Positions 1-7,991 are shown, counted from the first letter of the stretch. The stretch: DNA of 48,134 nt from Mycolicibacterium sp. J2 (GCF_026240945.1 NZ_JAPFPY010000035.1:1-48134); one strand, 5' to 3'. Notes: generated by a model from the sequence alone, not told the origin. Numbers and translations: made by a program.

Positions 1-320
1 CGGTGAACCTGTGGGACACTTGCACCGGAAGTGCCTTTCCGAAGTTGTGCCGATAAGTGCGTAGAGAACACTCATCATCACAGCTCAGAGGGCACTTTCC
101 TCATTCCGACACCCACTGAACAGCCAATTCATCAGTGGATCGAGGCTAAACTCTGCGCGACGGTGGCGCCAGGAACTAGAGCACAAAGGCCCTAGACCCC
201 CGGCGACCCCAGATCCAGTCGGCACGGCCGCACAGTCGGGCGAACGACATTGCCCGCCAACACTTTGGTGAGGCTACATTCGCTGGCGGAGCGAGTGGCC
301 ATTTGCCTAATCTGATGGCC
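1..320. other. Left-edge stretch without a recognised gene
   Basis: No gene is recognised here. A reading frame open from base 2 on the plus strand runs only to a TAG at 61-63 and could be the tail of a gene beyond the window, but its 20 residues match nothing I know. AAGTGCC near base 30 and GGCACTT near base 92 form a short inverted pair around an otherwise featureless segment. The rest is the presumed 5' region of the transporter gene that follows. Confidence 0.3.
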
Positions 321-1025
321 ATGTCGCATCCTGCCGAGCCGCATACCGGCTCCGTCTCCTCGAAGCTGAACTGGCTGCGGGCCGGGGTGCTCGGCGCCAA
401 CGACGGAATCGTTTCCACCGCAGGCATCGTCGTGGGTGTCGCCGCGGCGACGGTGGAGCGCGGGCCCATCCTGATGGCTGGTGTCGCGGGACTGGCCGCC
501 GGTGCGGTGTCCATGGCACTGGGAGAATACGTATCGGTGAGTACGCAACGCGACACCGAACGAGCGCTGTTGTCGAAGGAGCGCGCCGAGCTGCGTGACG
601 ATCCGTCGGCCGAGCTGGACGAACTCAAGCAGATCTATGCGGCGAAGGGTCTGTCGGAGGCGACAGCTCAGGCGGTCGCCACCGAACTCACTGCGCACGA
701 CGCGTTCGCCGCCCACGCCGAAGCCGAACTCGGGATCAAGCCGGACGAGCTCACCAACCCCTGGCAGGCCGCGTTCTCCTCAGCGGCGGCCTTCATCACC
801 GGGGCTCTGCTGCCGCTGCTGGCGATCCTGTTGCCGCCACCGAGCGTGCGGATCCCCGTCACAGTGGTCGCTGTCCTGGTGGCCTTGGCAATCACCGGCT
901 CGGTATCGGCCCGCCTCGGCGGTGCGCCCCGAGGTCGGGCCGTTGCTCGCAATATCGTCGGCGGCGGTTTGGCACTGGCCATCACCTACGCGATCGGACT
1001 CCTCGTCGGAACGGTCGTCGGCTGA
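321..1025 (+). CDS. VIT1/CCC1 family metal transporter-like membrane protein
   Basis: The 234-residue product reads like the VIT family (vacuolar iron/manganese transporter-like, Ccc1 superfamily). The N-terminal stretch SKLNWLRAGVLGANDGIVS is typical of the family and begins the first membrane segment. A second hydrophobic pair leads into MALGEYVSVS, followed by a charged cytoplasmic region rich in Glu (about residues 80-150) that in the family binds metal, then three more hydrophobic segments at the C-terminus. ATG 321 is chosen because family members start just before this stretch; ATG 315 and TTG 303 are in frame and possible. It likely moves Fe2+ or Mn2+ across the membrane (family knowledge). 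A hairpin after the stop separates it from the convergent gene. Confidence 0.85.
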   Translation: MSHPAEPHTGSVSSKLNWLRAGVLGANDGIVSTAGIVVGVAAATVERGPILMAGVAGLAAGAVSMALGEYVSVSTQRDTERALLSKERAELRDDPSAELDELKQIYAAKGLSEATAQAVATELTAHDAFAAHAEAELGIKPDELTNPWQAAFSSAAAFITGALLPLLAILLPPPSVRIPVTVVAVLVALAITGSVSARLGGAPRGRAVARNIVGGGLALAITYAIGLLVGTVVG

Positions 1026-1035
1026 ACTCGACGGT

Positions 1036-1061
1036 GGACTGACGTTTCTTCTCGTCAGTCC
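1036..1061. terminator. Hairpin between convergent genes
   Basis: A perfect 9-bp stem, GGACTGACG (1036-1044) with CGTCAGTCC (1053-1061), closes an 8-base pyrimidine loop. It lies between the convergent transporter and crotonase genes and covers the end of the latter, so it probably terminates transcription from both sides. There is no T-tract, which is common for mycobacterial terminators. Confidence 0.6.
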
Positions 1062-1882
1062 CCGAGTTGGCCGATGTGATATCCCAGCCGCGTCTCGACA
1101 TCACCCGGCCCATGGAACCCGCGGTCGAACAGTTTCTTGATGCGCGTTTGAGCAGCCGGCCTCCCGAGCGCCGCGATGAAGGCGTCCCACTCGGGCGCAA
1201 TCTCCGCGTCTTCCGGCAGGGTGTTTGCGTCGACGAGCCGCTTGGTCGCGACGAGGGCCTGCTTGTCGAATGATGCGATGCGGTGGGCCAGCCCATCGAC
1301 GAAGGCATCCAACTCGGCATCGGGCAGCGACCTGTTCACGTAGCCGTAGCGTTCGGCCAGGTCGCCGTCGATGTCGTTCGCGCTGAGTAGCACCTCCAAA
1401 GCCCGGCCACGTCCGATCAGGCGGGGCAGTCGAGCCATCGGGCCTCCGCCGGGTACCAGGCCGGCTCCGACCTCCCATTGCGACAACACCGCCTTCTCCC
1501 TGCTGGCGAAGCGCATATCGCTGGCCAGAGCCAGTTCGCTGCCCACACCGGTGGCGCGGCCACGGATCGACGCAATCGATACGACCGGCGCCCGGCTGAT
1601 CCGGGCGAACAGGTCGGGAAGCTGCTGTAACCCGGTTTTTCCCGGCGGTAGGCCGGTCGAATCCTCGAGCTTGGCAGTGAAGTCGTAATGCGTGATGAAA
1701 AATCCCTCGACAGCGCTGTCGAAGACGACAACCTGGACGTCTCGGTCCGACTCAAGCGCGGAGACGATCTCGGCCAGCTGCGGAAGGTGTTGGGGCCCAA
1801 ATATATTGATCGGGGGCATGTCGAAGGTCACTCGCCAGAACCGCGGTGTGTGCCGGGTCAGGATGATCTGGTTGTCCACCAC
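1055..1882 (-). CDS. Enoyl-CoA hydratase/isomerase family protein
   Basis: This is a crotonase-fold protein of about 275 residues. The N-terminal strand pattern ends in DMPPINIFGP. The second oxyanion-hole region is IRGRATGVGSELALASDMRFAS, and VGAGLVPGGGPMARLPRLIG is the typical core helix region. The first oxyanion region reads EGFFITHYDFT rather than the usual G-x-x-F-(S/C)-x-G-x-D, so the reaction may not be standard hydration. GTG 1882 is preferred because it follows a purine-rich AAAGTGAG and gives a family-like start MVDNQ; GTG 1909 has no visible ribosome site. It is monocistronic as far as can be seen, and its substrate is unknown. Confidence 0.8.
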   Translation of the reverse strand: MVDNQIILTRHTPRFWRVTFDMPPINIFGPQHLPQLAEIVSALESDRDVQVVVFDSAVEGFFITHYDFTAKLEDSTGLPPGKTGLQQLPDLFARISRAPVVSIASIRGRATGVGSELALASDMRFASREKAVLSQWEVGAGLVPGGGPMARLPRLIGRGRALEVLLSANDIDGDLAERYGYVNRSLPDAELDAFVDGLAHRIASFDKQALVATKRLVDANTLPEDAEIAPEWDAFIAALGRPAAQTRIKKLFDRGFHGPGDVETRLGYHIGQLGD

Positions 1883-2057
1883 GCACTCACTTTCTGTTCG
1901 GTGGGTCACCGCGTGGCGTCCGAAAGAGTCGTGCGGTCAGATGCCAGCAAATCCCACGGGCAAACTGTAGGACGATCCGGTCGAGCGTGCCGCGAAGTTG
2001 GCTCATATCCAGCTCAAGCCGTATGCAAATATTCAGTCGAAGAGCAGACTGGTCGCC

Positions 2058-2750
2058 ATGGCAAAAATTCTGTTCGTAGTGACGGGCGCCAGCTACTGGA
2101 CGCTCGCCGACGGGTCCCGACATCCCACCGGTTACTGGGCGGAGGAATTCGCCGCACCATATCGCGAGCTGACCGGCGCCGGCCACGAGATCGTGGTGGC
2201 CACACCAGGCGGTGTCGTGCCCTATGTCGACGTGGTCAGTCTGCGGCCCGATATGGCGGGTAGTGCCGAGATCGCAGCGCAACTGGCGGAAACCCTGCGT
2301 ATCGCCGAGGAGTTGCGTCGACCCCTGCGCTTGGCGAACGTCCGGGTCGAAGACTATGACGCCGTGTACTACCCCGGCGGCCACGGCCCCATGGAGGATC
2401 TGTGGCAAGACGCCGACTCCGGGCGGTTACTGGTCGCAGCCCTGGCGTCCGGCAAACCGTTGGCCATCGTGTGCCATGCACCGGTAGCGATGATGGCGAC
2501 CCGCCGCGACGGTGTCAGCCCTTTCCGCGGGTACCGCGCCACCTGTTTCACCAACGACGAGGAGGACGCGGTGGGGCTACGCCCCAGGGCGCGATGGACC
2601 GCGGAGGACGAGCTGATCAAACTGGGCGTCGAGTTCAGCCGCGGCCCGCTCTGGGAGCCGTACATCTTGGTCGACCGCAACCTCTACACCGGGCAGAATC
2701 CGGCGTCGGCGGGGCCGCTCGCCGAAGAGTTCCTCAAGAAGCTCACCTAG
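2058..2750 (+). CDS. DJ-1/PfpI superfamily protein, Hsp31-like
   Basis: The 230-residue product has the class I glutamine-amidotransferase-like fold of DJ-1/Hsp31 proteins. The start MAKILFVVTGAS is the first strand of the fold. YYPGGHGPMEDLW (about 105-116) supplies the glycine loop, and AIVCHAPVAMM carries the nucleophile-elbow Cys139 followed by His140. Family members act as chaperones, glyoxalase III or deglycases, so role beyond the family is unknown. ATG 2058 is chosen because the first strand begins there; the in-frame extension upstream looks non-coding. Its last four bases overlap the convergent SDR gene. Confidence 0.85.
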   Translation: MAKILFVVTGASYWTLADGSRHPTGYWAEEFAAPYRELTGAGHEIVVATPGGVVPYVDVVSLRPDMAGSAEIAAQLAETLRIAEELRRPLRLANVRVEDYDAVYYPGGHGPMEDLWQDADSGRLLVAALASGKPLAIVCHAPVAMMATRRDGVSPFRGYRATCFTNDEEDAVGLRPRARWTAEDELIKLGVEFSRGPLWEPYILVDRNLYTGQNPASAGPLAEEFLKKLT

Positions 2751-3490
2751 CCGGCGCCCTTGCCGTTGTCGACGCGGTAGACCGCGCCGTGGATGGCGGC
2801 CGCCGCGTCGCTCGCCAGGAAAGCGATCACGTTGGCCACGTCGAGCGGTTGCATGAAACCGCGCGGCGCCGCGGAGCGCAGGATGAGGTCGAAGTCCGGG
2901 TTCTCGGGTGGGCTGAACTGCTCGATCTGCGGTGTCAGCATCCCGCCCGGGCACACGGCGTTGACCCGCAAGCGGTCTTTGGTGAATTCCACCGCGAGCG
3001 CCCGGGTGAGCCCGATCAGCCCGTGCTTGGCCGCACAGTAGCCGGCCGAGTAAGCCTGCCCCTCCACCCCGGCGATCGACGCGACGTTGACGATGTTCCC
3101 GCCGCGGTCGAGCAGATGCGGAAGGGCGGCCCGGCACAGCGCCGCCGGGCCGGTGAGATTGACGGCGAGATCTTCGGCCCAGTCCACATCGGTCAGCGCT
3201 TCCGTGCGGCGCATCTGATGCCTACCCGCCACATTGACCAGAATGTCCAGGGCGCCCCACCGGGAGACGCATTCATGCATCGCGTCTCGGCAGGCCTGCG
3301 CGGAGGTCACGTCGACGACGGCGTACGACCCGTGCCGGACGTCGTCGAACACCGCCGCCAGGCGGGTGGCATCCCGGCCGATACCGAAAACCGTTGCACC
3401 CTGGCGCGACAGCAGCCGGGCCGTCTCGGCTCCGAGGCCCGAGGACGCCCCGGTGACGAACGCGATCTTGCCTTGCAGGTCGGCCATCAC
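2747..3490 (-). CDS. SDR family oxidoreductase
   Basis: This 247-residue classical short-chain dehydrogenase has the nucleotide-binding motif TGASSGLG near residue 14, VNVAGRH as the NNAG-type motif, and the catalytic YxxxK within GYCAAKHG. The C-terminus with IHGAVYRVDNGKGAG is the usual substrate-loop end. Its ATG overlaps the stop of the kshA-like gene by ATGA, so the two are co-transcribed and translationally coupled. Coupling to a steroid 9-alpha-hydroxylase-like oxygenase suggests a hydroxysteroid or related alcohol as substrate (inference). The stop lies inside the convergent DJ-1-like gene by four bases. Confidence 0.88.
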   Translation of the reverse strand: MMADLQGKIAFVTGASSGLGAETARLLSRQGATVFGIGRDATRLAAVFDDVRHGSYAVVDVTSAQACRDAMHECVSRWGALDILVNVAGRHQMRRTEALTDVDWAEDLAVNLTGPAALCRAALPHLLDRGGNIVNVASIAGVEGQAYSAGYCAAKHGLIGLTRALAVEFTKDRLRVNAVCPGGMLTPQIEQFSPPENPDFDLILRSAAPRGFMQPLDVANVIAFLASDAAAAIHGAVYRVDNGKGAG

Positions 3491-4623
3491 GCCCCGGCCT
3501 GCTGGAGATTGGCGGCCACCTCGCGCTGCCAGAACTCGTTGGCGTGTGTGGTGTCCACCTCCAATTCGAAGCGATCGGTCATCTCGCTGGTGACATCGAC
3601 GAGGTCGACATAGAACTGCTCATACCAGCGCCGGTGTTGGTACACCGCGCCGTCCTCCTCGGTCAACAGCGGATTGTCGATGCGGCTCTTGTGCTTCCAG
3701 ATCTCGACATCCTCCAGGAAGCCCTGGCCGAATGACCGGTTCATCGCCTTGGCAAGCTTGGCGGCATTCTCCGGCGGCATGCCCGGGATCAGCTGTACCG
3801 CCACACCCCACTGCAGAACAAACGAATCATGTGTCACCGGGTAGTGGCAGTTGATCAGGGCCACCTCGATGGTGAACTCGGGTGCGACGTCGTTGTGCAA
3901 CCAGTTGATCATGTAGGCCGGCCCGAAGTAGGTGGCCTCGGAGCGCAGCTTTGTTCCCTCCCAGAGCTTTTCGTAGTTCTTGGTGGTGTCCGGACGCGCC
4001 TTGGATTCCATGAACTGCGAGGCGGTGTGGCCTTCGATGACATTCTTGAAGTAGGTCGGGTAGGCGTGATGGATGTAGAAGAAGTGCGCCATGTCGACGT
4101 TGTTGTCGACGATCTCGCGGCAGTGCGACCCCTCGATGAGAATCGAGTTCCACGACCAGGGCGACCACTGCCCTTCGCCGTAGCCTTCGAGGGTCGGCGG
4201 GAACAGCTCAGCCGGGGGCTGACTGCCTTCGGGGTCGTGCCACACCAGTAGCTGGCCGTTCACCTCGCCGGTCGGCCAACGCCGGGTGCGGGCCAGCCGC
4301 GGGGTGCGTTTGGCGTAGGGCACCAGCGAGCACTTGCCGGTCGAGCCGTCCCAGCGCCAGTCGTGAAACGGACATGCCACCGAATCACCCTTGACCGAAC
4401 CTTGGGACAGGTCACCGCCCATGTGCCGGCAGTAGGCGTCGAGCACCTGCAGGCGGCCTTGACTGTCCGCGAACACCACGAGCCGGGTGCCGAACGCGTT
4501 GACCGCATGCGGCGTTCCGTCGCGAAAATCATCGGCCAACCCGATGCAATGCCAGCCGCGGGCGAAGCGCTGCATGGGCCGACCGGTGTCGATCTCCCGG
4601 ATTTCGTCGATGTTCGCCGCCAT
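3487..4623 (-). CDS. kshA: Rieske oxygenase, KshA-like (3-ketosteroid 9-alpha-monooxygenase oxygenase subunit)
   Basis: The 378-residue product follows KshA throughout. The Rieske ligands are Cys65, His67, Cys84 and His87. The mononuclear iron site is DMAHFFYIH with His180 and His185, and Asp305 in FLEDVEIWKHK is the third ligand. KshA hydroxylates C9 of 3-ketosteroids or their CoA esters, opening ring B, with electrons from the reductase KshB. No KshB-like reductase is in this window. A strong ribosome site GAGGAGG precedes ATG 4623. It lies divergent from a TetR gene across 75 bp that contain inverted repeats. Mycobacteria often carry several KshA homologues, so the exact steroid, or even a terpenoid substrate, cannot be fixed. 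Confidence 0.85.
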   Translation of the reverse strand: MAANIDEIREIDTGRPMQRFARGWHCIGLADDFRDGTPHAVNAFGTRLVVFADSQGRLQVLDAYCRHMGGDLSQGSVKGDSVACPFHDWRWDGSTGKCSLVPYAKRTPRLARTRRWPTGEVNGQLLVWHDPEGSQPPAELFPPTLEGYGEGQWSPWSWNSILIEGSHCREIVDNNVDMAHFFYIHHAYPTYFKNVIEGHTASQFMESKARPDTTKNYEKLWEGTKLRSEATYFGPAYMINWLHNDVAPEFTIEVALINCHYPVTHDSFVLQWGVAVQLIPGMPPENAAKLAKAMNRSFGQGFLEDVEIWKHKSRIDNPLLTEEDGAVYQHRRWYEQFYVDLVDVTSEMTDRFELEVDTTHANEFWQREVAANLQQAGA

Positions 4624-4637
4624 GGCGCCTCCTCAGC

Positions 4638-4699
4638 TTGTCAGGAGAATGCTAAGCATCTTCGCTTATTTTGTCAGCCATGATTATTATTTGACGTCA
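4638..4699. promoter_or_regulatory. Divergent kshA-like/TetR promoter with inverted repeats
   Basis: The intergenic space contains ATGCTAAGCAT (4649-4659), a near-perfect palindrome. TAAGC (4653-4657) and GCTTA (4664-4668) form an inverted pair with six bases between. TTGTCAG occurs twice in direct orientation (4638-4644 and 4671-4677), and TGACGTCA (4692-4699) is a perfect palindrome touching the regulator's ATG. These are candidate operators for the adjacent TetR protein. The sequence differs from the AT-rich motif shared by the downstream units. Confidence 0.5.
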
Positions 4700-5280
4700 T
4701 GACGCGAGGTGAACAGGCGCGCATCGCGATCCTCGACGCGGCCGAACAATTGATCGCGGCGCGTGGCGCCCAGGTGCCGCTGCGCGATATCGCCCTCGCC
4801 GCGGGTCAGCGCAACAACTCCGCGGTCAACTACTACTTCAGCAACCGCCAGGAGTTGATCGACGCCGTCGTGCGACGGCGGCTCGCGCCGATGGAACGCC
4901 AGCGACGGCTGATGCTCGACGCGCTCGGCCCCGACACCGACGTCCACGCCCTTCTGCGAGTGCTGGTGCTCCCGCTGACGGCGGTCGAAAGCGATTGTTA
5001 CGCAAGCTTCCTCCGGGCTTGCGCAGTGTATTTGCCGACCGATACCGACGGGGCGCAGGACTCGGCGTGGGGTGCGGTGCTCAACCGTCTGGCCCGCGCC
5101 GTCCCTACCACCGATCCGTCGGCGCGCCGCCGCCGCATTGCGGCACTGGGCACCACGATGTTCGCCCTGCTCGCCGAGCGGGAGCGGTCGGCGGAATCGG
5201 TTGGCGGCGTCGACGAGATCATCACGATGCTCGCGGGGATGCTGACCGCGCCGGTATCCGAGCCCGCACTGACCCGCTGA
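4699..5280 (+). CDS. TetR family transcriptional regulator
   Basis: A 193-residue regulator with an N-terminal TetR helix-turn-helix: ILDAAEQLIAARG, then LRDIALAAGQRNNSAVNYYFSNRQELIDAVV. The remainder is an all-helical ligand domain without a recognisable subfamily signature. It is transcribed away from the kshA-like gene, and the shared 75-bp space holds inverted repeats, so it most likely represses that gene and itself (inference). No Shine-Dalgarno sequence precedes ATG 4699, which suggests a leaderless transcript. It is unrelated in sequence to the two paired TetR regulators further right. Confidence 0.85.
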   Translation: MTRGEQARIAILDAAEQLIAARGAQVPLRDIALAAGQRNNSAVNYYFSNRQELIDAVVRRRLAPMERQRRLMLDALGPDTDVHALLRVLVLPLTAVESDCYASFLRACAVYLPTDTDGAQDSAWGAVLNRLARAVPTTDPSARRRRIAALGTTMFALLAERERSAESVGGVDEIITMLAGMLTAPVSEPALTR

Positions 5281-5343
5281 GCGCATCGGTCCCGCCCGCA
5301 GCTATCGTCGGCTCAAGAAGCGCAGCGCAACCGAGAGGCGGCC

Positions 5344-5700
5344 ATGTCCCCAGATCCAGCCACCTGCACGGTCACCGAACGCCGGATCGGTTCCGTCATC
5401 GTGCTCACCGTGAGCGGGACCGTCGACATGATCACCTCGCCTCAGCTGGATACCGCGTTGGCAGCGGCCATGGCGACAGCTCCGCACGCGGTGGTAGTGG
5501 ACCTGAGCGCGGTTGATTTCCTCGCCTCGACCGGAATGGGCGTACTGGTCGCAGCGCACGACGCGTTGCCTGCCGAGACCCGGTTCGCGGTCGTCGCCGA
5601 CGGTCCCGGCACCAGCCGCCCGCTCGACCTGATCGGATTCGCGGGCGTCCTCGGAGTGGTTCCGACGTTGGACGAGGCGCTGAGCGCCGTCAGCGCCTGA
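5344..5700 (+). CDS. STAS-domain anti-sigma factor antagonist
   Basis: The 118-residue protein is a single STAS domain. The phosphorylation-site motif DFLASTGMGVL places the conserved serine at residue 62. Strands GSVIVLTVSGTVD and HAVVVDLSAVDF are typical of the family. Such proteins bind and neutralise an anti-sigma factor unless phosphorylated. No anti-sigma or sigma gene is adjacent, so its partner is unknown. A ribosome site GAGAGG precedes ATG 5344. It is probably unrelated in function to the catabolic genes around it. Confidence 0.85.
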   Translation: MSPDPATCTVTERRIGSVIVLTVSGTVDMITSPQLDTALAAAMATAPHAVVVDLSAVDFLASTGMGVLVAAHDALPAETRFAVVADGPGTSRPLDLIGFAGVLGVVPTLDEALSAVSA

Positions 5701-5721
5701 CAGCGGTTTCGAGTTCAGAAC

Positions 5722-5832
5722 TCAGACGGGCGGATAGGCCGGCGGCGGATACGTGCCGCGAAGCCCCCAGGCCAGCCAGCTGAAGAAGTACTCGAGTTCG
5801 TCGCCGGCGTCATAGTCGGGACTCGGGTCCAC
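5722..5832 (-). CDS. Small 36-residue protein, unknown function
   Basis: A GTG start at 5832 is preceded by GGAGG (5839-5843) with a six-base spacer, an excellent ribosome site. The 36-residue product starts MDPSPDYDAGDELEYFF, continues with a tryptophan-rich SWLAWGL, and ends in a proline/tyrosine-rich tail PPPAYPPV. It lies 30 bases after the stop of the membrane protein gene on the same strand, so both are probably on one transcript. I do not recognise it. The aromatic and proline-rich tail could contact the membrane or a partner protein. The only evidence is the ribosome site and position. Confidence 0.5.
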   Translation of the reverse strand: MDPSPDYDAGDELEYFFSWLAWGLRGTYPPPAYPPV

Positions 5833-5862
5833 TGGACGCCTCCAATCGGTGGTTTGATGTGG

Positions 5863-6612
5863 TCACTCGGCTTCGAGCCGTCGCAACGCCCGGAACGCGT
5901 ACGGCGTCAGAATGGCGATGAGGACGAAGAACATCACGAACACGGCCCAGAAATTGAGCACACCGTGCCAGGCGAACGGCCCCGTGCGCGCGAATGGGAT
6001 GAAGACCAGGGGGACATACACCGCGGCCGTCAGGAAGCACATATAACCCGTCCAGCGCGGAAACAGGGGCTGCGCCCGCCGGTCCTTGAGGATGGCGATA
6101 CCCAGCGCCACACTCTGTAAGAACGAGAACATCCACGTCAGGTCGAAGAACAACCAGCCAAGGTCATACAGCAACTGCACGCTCTCGGCCGAACGCGTTT
6201 CGGCACGAAATGCAGCCGTCTGCCAGACGATCGCCGGTACGACGGTGACGACGCCCGTCATCAACCCGCCGATCAACTCGGTCATGGACAGCGGGCCCAT
6301 CGGCCCCTCCATCCGGCTGATGATCTTCGACAGCGCAATACTCCACGTGTAGTAACACGGCGCGCCGACCGCCATGAGGACCATGCCGATCCGGATCGAG
6401 GTCTCGTTGTCGCGGAAGTACGCGGCGATGGCGGCCGCGTCGAGGTCCTCCCCGGGTGGCGGCCAGAACCCCGCGAAGACGGCGAATCCCAACAGTCCGA
6501 GCCCGACATACACCACCACCGACCACAATCCGACGCGGAGAAGTCGGTAGTCGGCGTGATCGGCGGCAGCTCCGTCGCGCACCGTCGGATTCAGCGTTGC
6601 GGTCATTCTCAT
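5863..6612 (-). CDS. Integral membrane protein, paralogue of 25162-25872
   Basis: The 249-residue protein has several hydrophobic segments, roughly at residues 30-50, 78-100, 115-135, 150-175, 187-210 and 218-240. The segment AILKDRRAQPLFPRWTGYM, followed by GPFAWHGVLNFW, closely resembles IAILRDPNQTLPRWVGYM and GPFSWRGVFVFW in the second membrane protein of the window. I cannot assign a named family. Its promoter region carries a copy of the shared AT-rich motif, so it is likely co-regulated with the catabolic genes. Uptake, export or membrane-associated handling of the substrate would be plausible roles (inference). Confidence 0.75.
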   Translation of the reverse strand: MRMTATLNPTVRDGAAADHADYRLLRVGLWSVVVYVGLGLLGFAVFAGFWPPPGEDLDAAAIAAYFRDNETSIRIGMVLMAVGAPCYYTWSIALSKIISRMEGPMGPLSMTELIGGLMTGVVTVVPAIVWQTAAFRAETRSAESVQLLYDLGWLFFDLTWMFSFLQSVALGIAILKDRRAQPLFPRWTGYMCFLTAAVYVPLVFIPFARTGPFAWHGVLNFWAVFVMFFVLIAILTPYAFRALRRLEAE

Positions 6613-6680
6613 CCCTCCACGTCCCCATCCGGGTGCATCGGCACGGCGCCGGTGAACCCAGCCGAGGCAGAGATTAATCG

Positions 6681-6702
6681 AATTTCGGATAGAAAAACTG
6701 AA
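6681..6702 (+). promoter_or_regulatory. Candidate shared AT-rich operator, copy 1
   Basis: About 13 of 22 positions match the reference copy at 13924-13945, concentrated in the left half AATTT and the core ATAGAA. It lies about 70 bases upstream of the membrane protein gene start. Confidence 0.4.
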
Positions 6703-6797
6703 AACGCGGTTTTCGGCCGGTGCGCCACCATTGCCCGTGCGGGTATCCGCCGCGGCCAGATCACGGCCGCTGGGCCGACCACACTCGTTGATACATT

Positions 6798-6819
6798 ATT
6801 CTAATACTGGATAAAAACC
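6798..6819 (+). promoter_or_regulatory. Candidate shared AT-rich operator, copy 2
   Basis: About 14 of 22 positions match the reference copy at 13924-13945. It also shares the string ATAAAAACCA with the copy at 11932. It lies about 95 bases upstream of the kinase-like gene. Confidence 0.5.
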
Positions 6820-6913
6820 ATTGAGGCGGTGCGCCTCGTCGCACGGGCGGCCGGCTCATCGGGCGGGCCGCATCGCGACGGTGCCGCAACGCCCGAGGAA
6901 AAGGGCAGATGTC

Positions 6914-7981
6914 ATGGACGCACCCGAACCCACGGCGGCTTCGGACATGGTCGCCGACACCACCGTAGGCGGCATGTGGACGCGCCCCGACGTGATCGGT
7001 CGGTGGCTGCAACAGCAGTCCATCGACGTCTGCCCGCCGGTCACCGTCGAGCGTGTCGGTATCGGTCAGTCAAACATCACCACCATCGTCAGAGACACAG
7101 CCCGGCACGAGTGGGTGCTGCGCGAGCCCCCGGCCGCCGTCACAACAGCCAACGCCCACGACGTGATCCGCGAAGCGCACATCCTGCGCGCACTGGAGCC
7201 CACTGATGTCCCCGTCCCCGGCGTGGTCGGAACCGGCACGAGCACCACCGGTTCGCCATTTCTGATCATGACGCGAGCCCCGGGTTCCCCCTTGGAGAGC
7301 GAGAACGACGCCCGGACGTTGCCGCACACCCAGCGTTACGCACTGGGGATCTCGGTCGCCGAGACGCTGGGCCGACTGCACCGCCTCGACCCGGCGCACC
7401 TGGGCGTCCCCACCTCCACCACGCCGTATCTGGTCCGCCAACTCCGGCGCATCGCCGCGTCCTGGCAGCGGGTGCGGGAGGGCAGTCGTCACGATCGCGC
7501 CTGGCAGGAAGTTTTCACCGGACTGCAGCGGCGCCGTCCGCAACCGCCGACGCCGGTGGTGATGCACGGCGACTATCGGCTGTCCAATCTGCTGGTTTCC
7601 GAAGGTCAGATCACGGCGGTCCTGGACTGGGAATTGTGCACCGTCGGCGACCCGTACGCCGATCTGGCGTGGTTGCTCGACGACTGGAGGCCGCCCGAGG
7701 AGCCGGCCATCGTGATGCCCTCCCCCACCCGTGCCGGAGGCTTCCCGACCCGGGACGAGATGGTGGCCGTGTACCGCGACATCACCGGCTTCGCGGTCGA
7801 CGATCTCGACTACTACCGGGCGTTTTCCCAATGGCGGGCGGCCAGTCTGCTCGAAGGGGTCCGGGTACGCCGGATGGCCGGTGCCATGGGGTCGCACGCG
7901 GCGATCCCCCCGGAGCAACTCGATGAATCCATCGGCGTGTTACTGGCCTCGGCCACCGCCCACCTGGCGCGGACCCGGTGA
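6914..7981 (+). CDS. Phosphotransferase family protein (APH/ACAD10-like kinase)
   Basis: The 355-residue product has the aminoglycoside-phosphotransferase/choline-kinase fold. The catalytic loop is HGDYRLSN with His218, Asp220 and Asn225. The metal-binding motif DWE is at residues 238-240, followed by GDPYADLAWLL. The closest known type is the kinase domain of ACAD10/ACAD11 and of LvaA, which phosphorylates 4-hydroxyacyl-CoA so that the hydroxyl can be removed before beta-oxidation (family knowledge). The presence of several acyl-CoA dehydrogenases nearby fits that role rather than antibiotic resistance. ATG 6914 follows the purine-rich GAGGAAAAGGG. A motif copy lies upstream. Confidence 0.82.
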   Translation: MDAPEPTAASDMVADTTVGGMWTRPDVIGRWLQQQSIDVCPPVTVERVGIGQSNITTIVRDTARHEWVLREPPAAVTTANAHDVIREAHILRALEPTDVPVPGVVGTGTSTTGSPFLIMTRAPGSPLESENDARTLPHTQRYALGISVAETLGRLHRLDPAHLGVPTSTTPYLVRQLRRIAASWQRVREGSRHDRAWQEVFTGLQRRRPQPPTPVVMHGDYRLSNLLVSEGQITAVLDWELCTVGDPYADLAWLLDDWRPPEEPAIVMPSPTRAGGFPTRDEMVAVYRDITGFAVDDLDYYRAFSQWRAASLLEGVRVRRMAGAMGSHAAIPPEQLDESIGVLLASATAHLARTR

Positions 7982-7991
7982 TGGGACCCGA

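Larger units (their letters stand above)
6613..6913. promoter_or_regulatory. 301-bp divergent intergenic region
   Basis: This region separates the membrane protein gene from the kinase-like gene. No gene is seen in it. It has two AT-rich copies of the shared motif, one on each side, listed separately. Between them is ordinary GC-rich sequence. Promoters in both directions are expected. Confidence 0.55.

Noticed and set aside
1..120. Insertion-sequence end at the left edge
   Set aside because: Short inverted AAGTGCC/GGCACTT and repeated GTGCC strings were seen, but no terminal repeat or transposase tail could be supported.
5711..5723. GAGTTC-A-GAACTC palindrome as a terminator
   Set aside because: The single-base centre cannot form a proper hairpin loop and it overlaps the small ORF stop, so it may be coincidental.
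6914..7981. Aminoglycoside resistance gene
   Set aside because: Fold motifs are shared, but context and similarity to ACAD10/LvaA argue for an acyl-CoA kinase.
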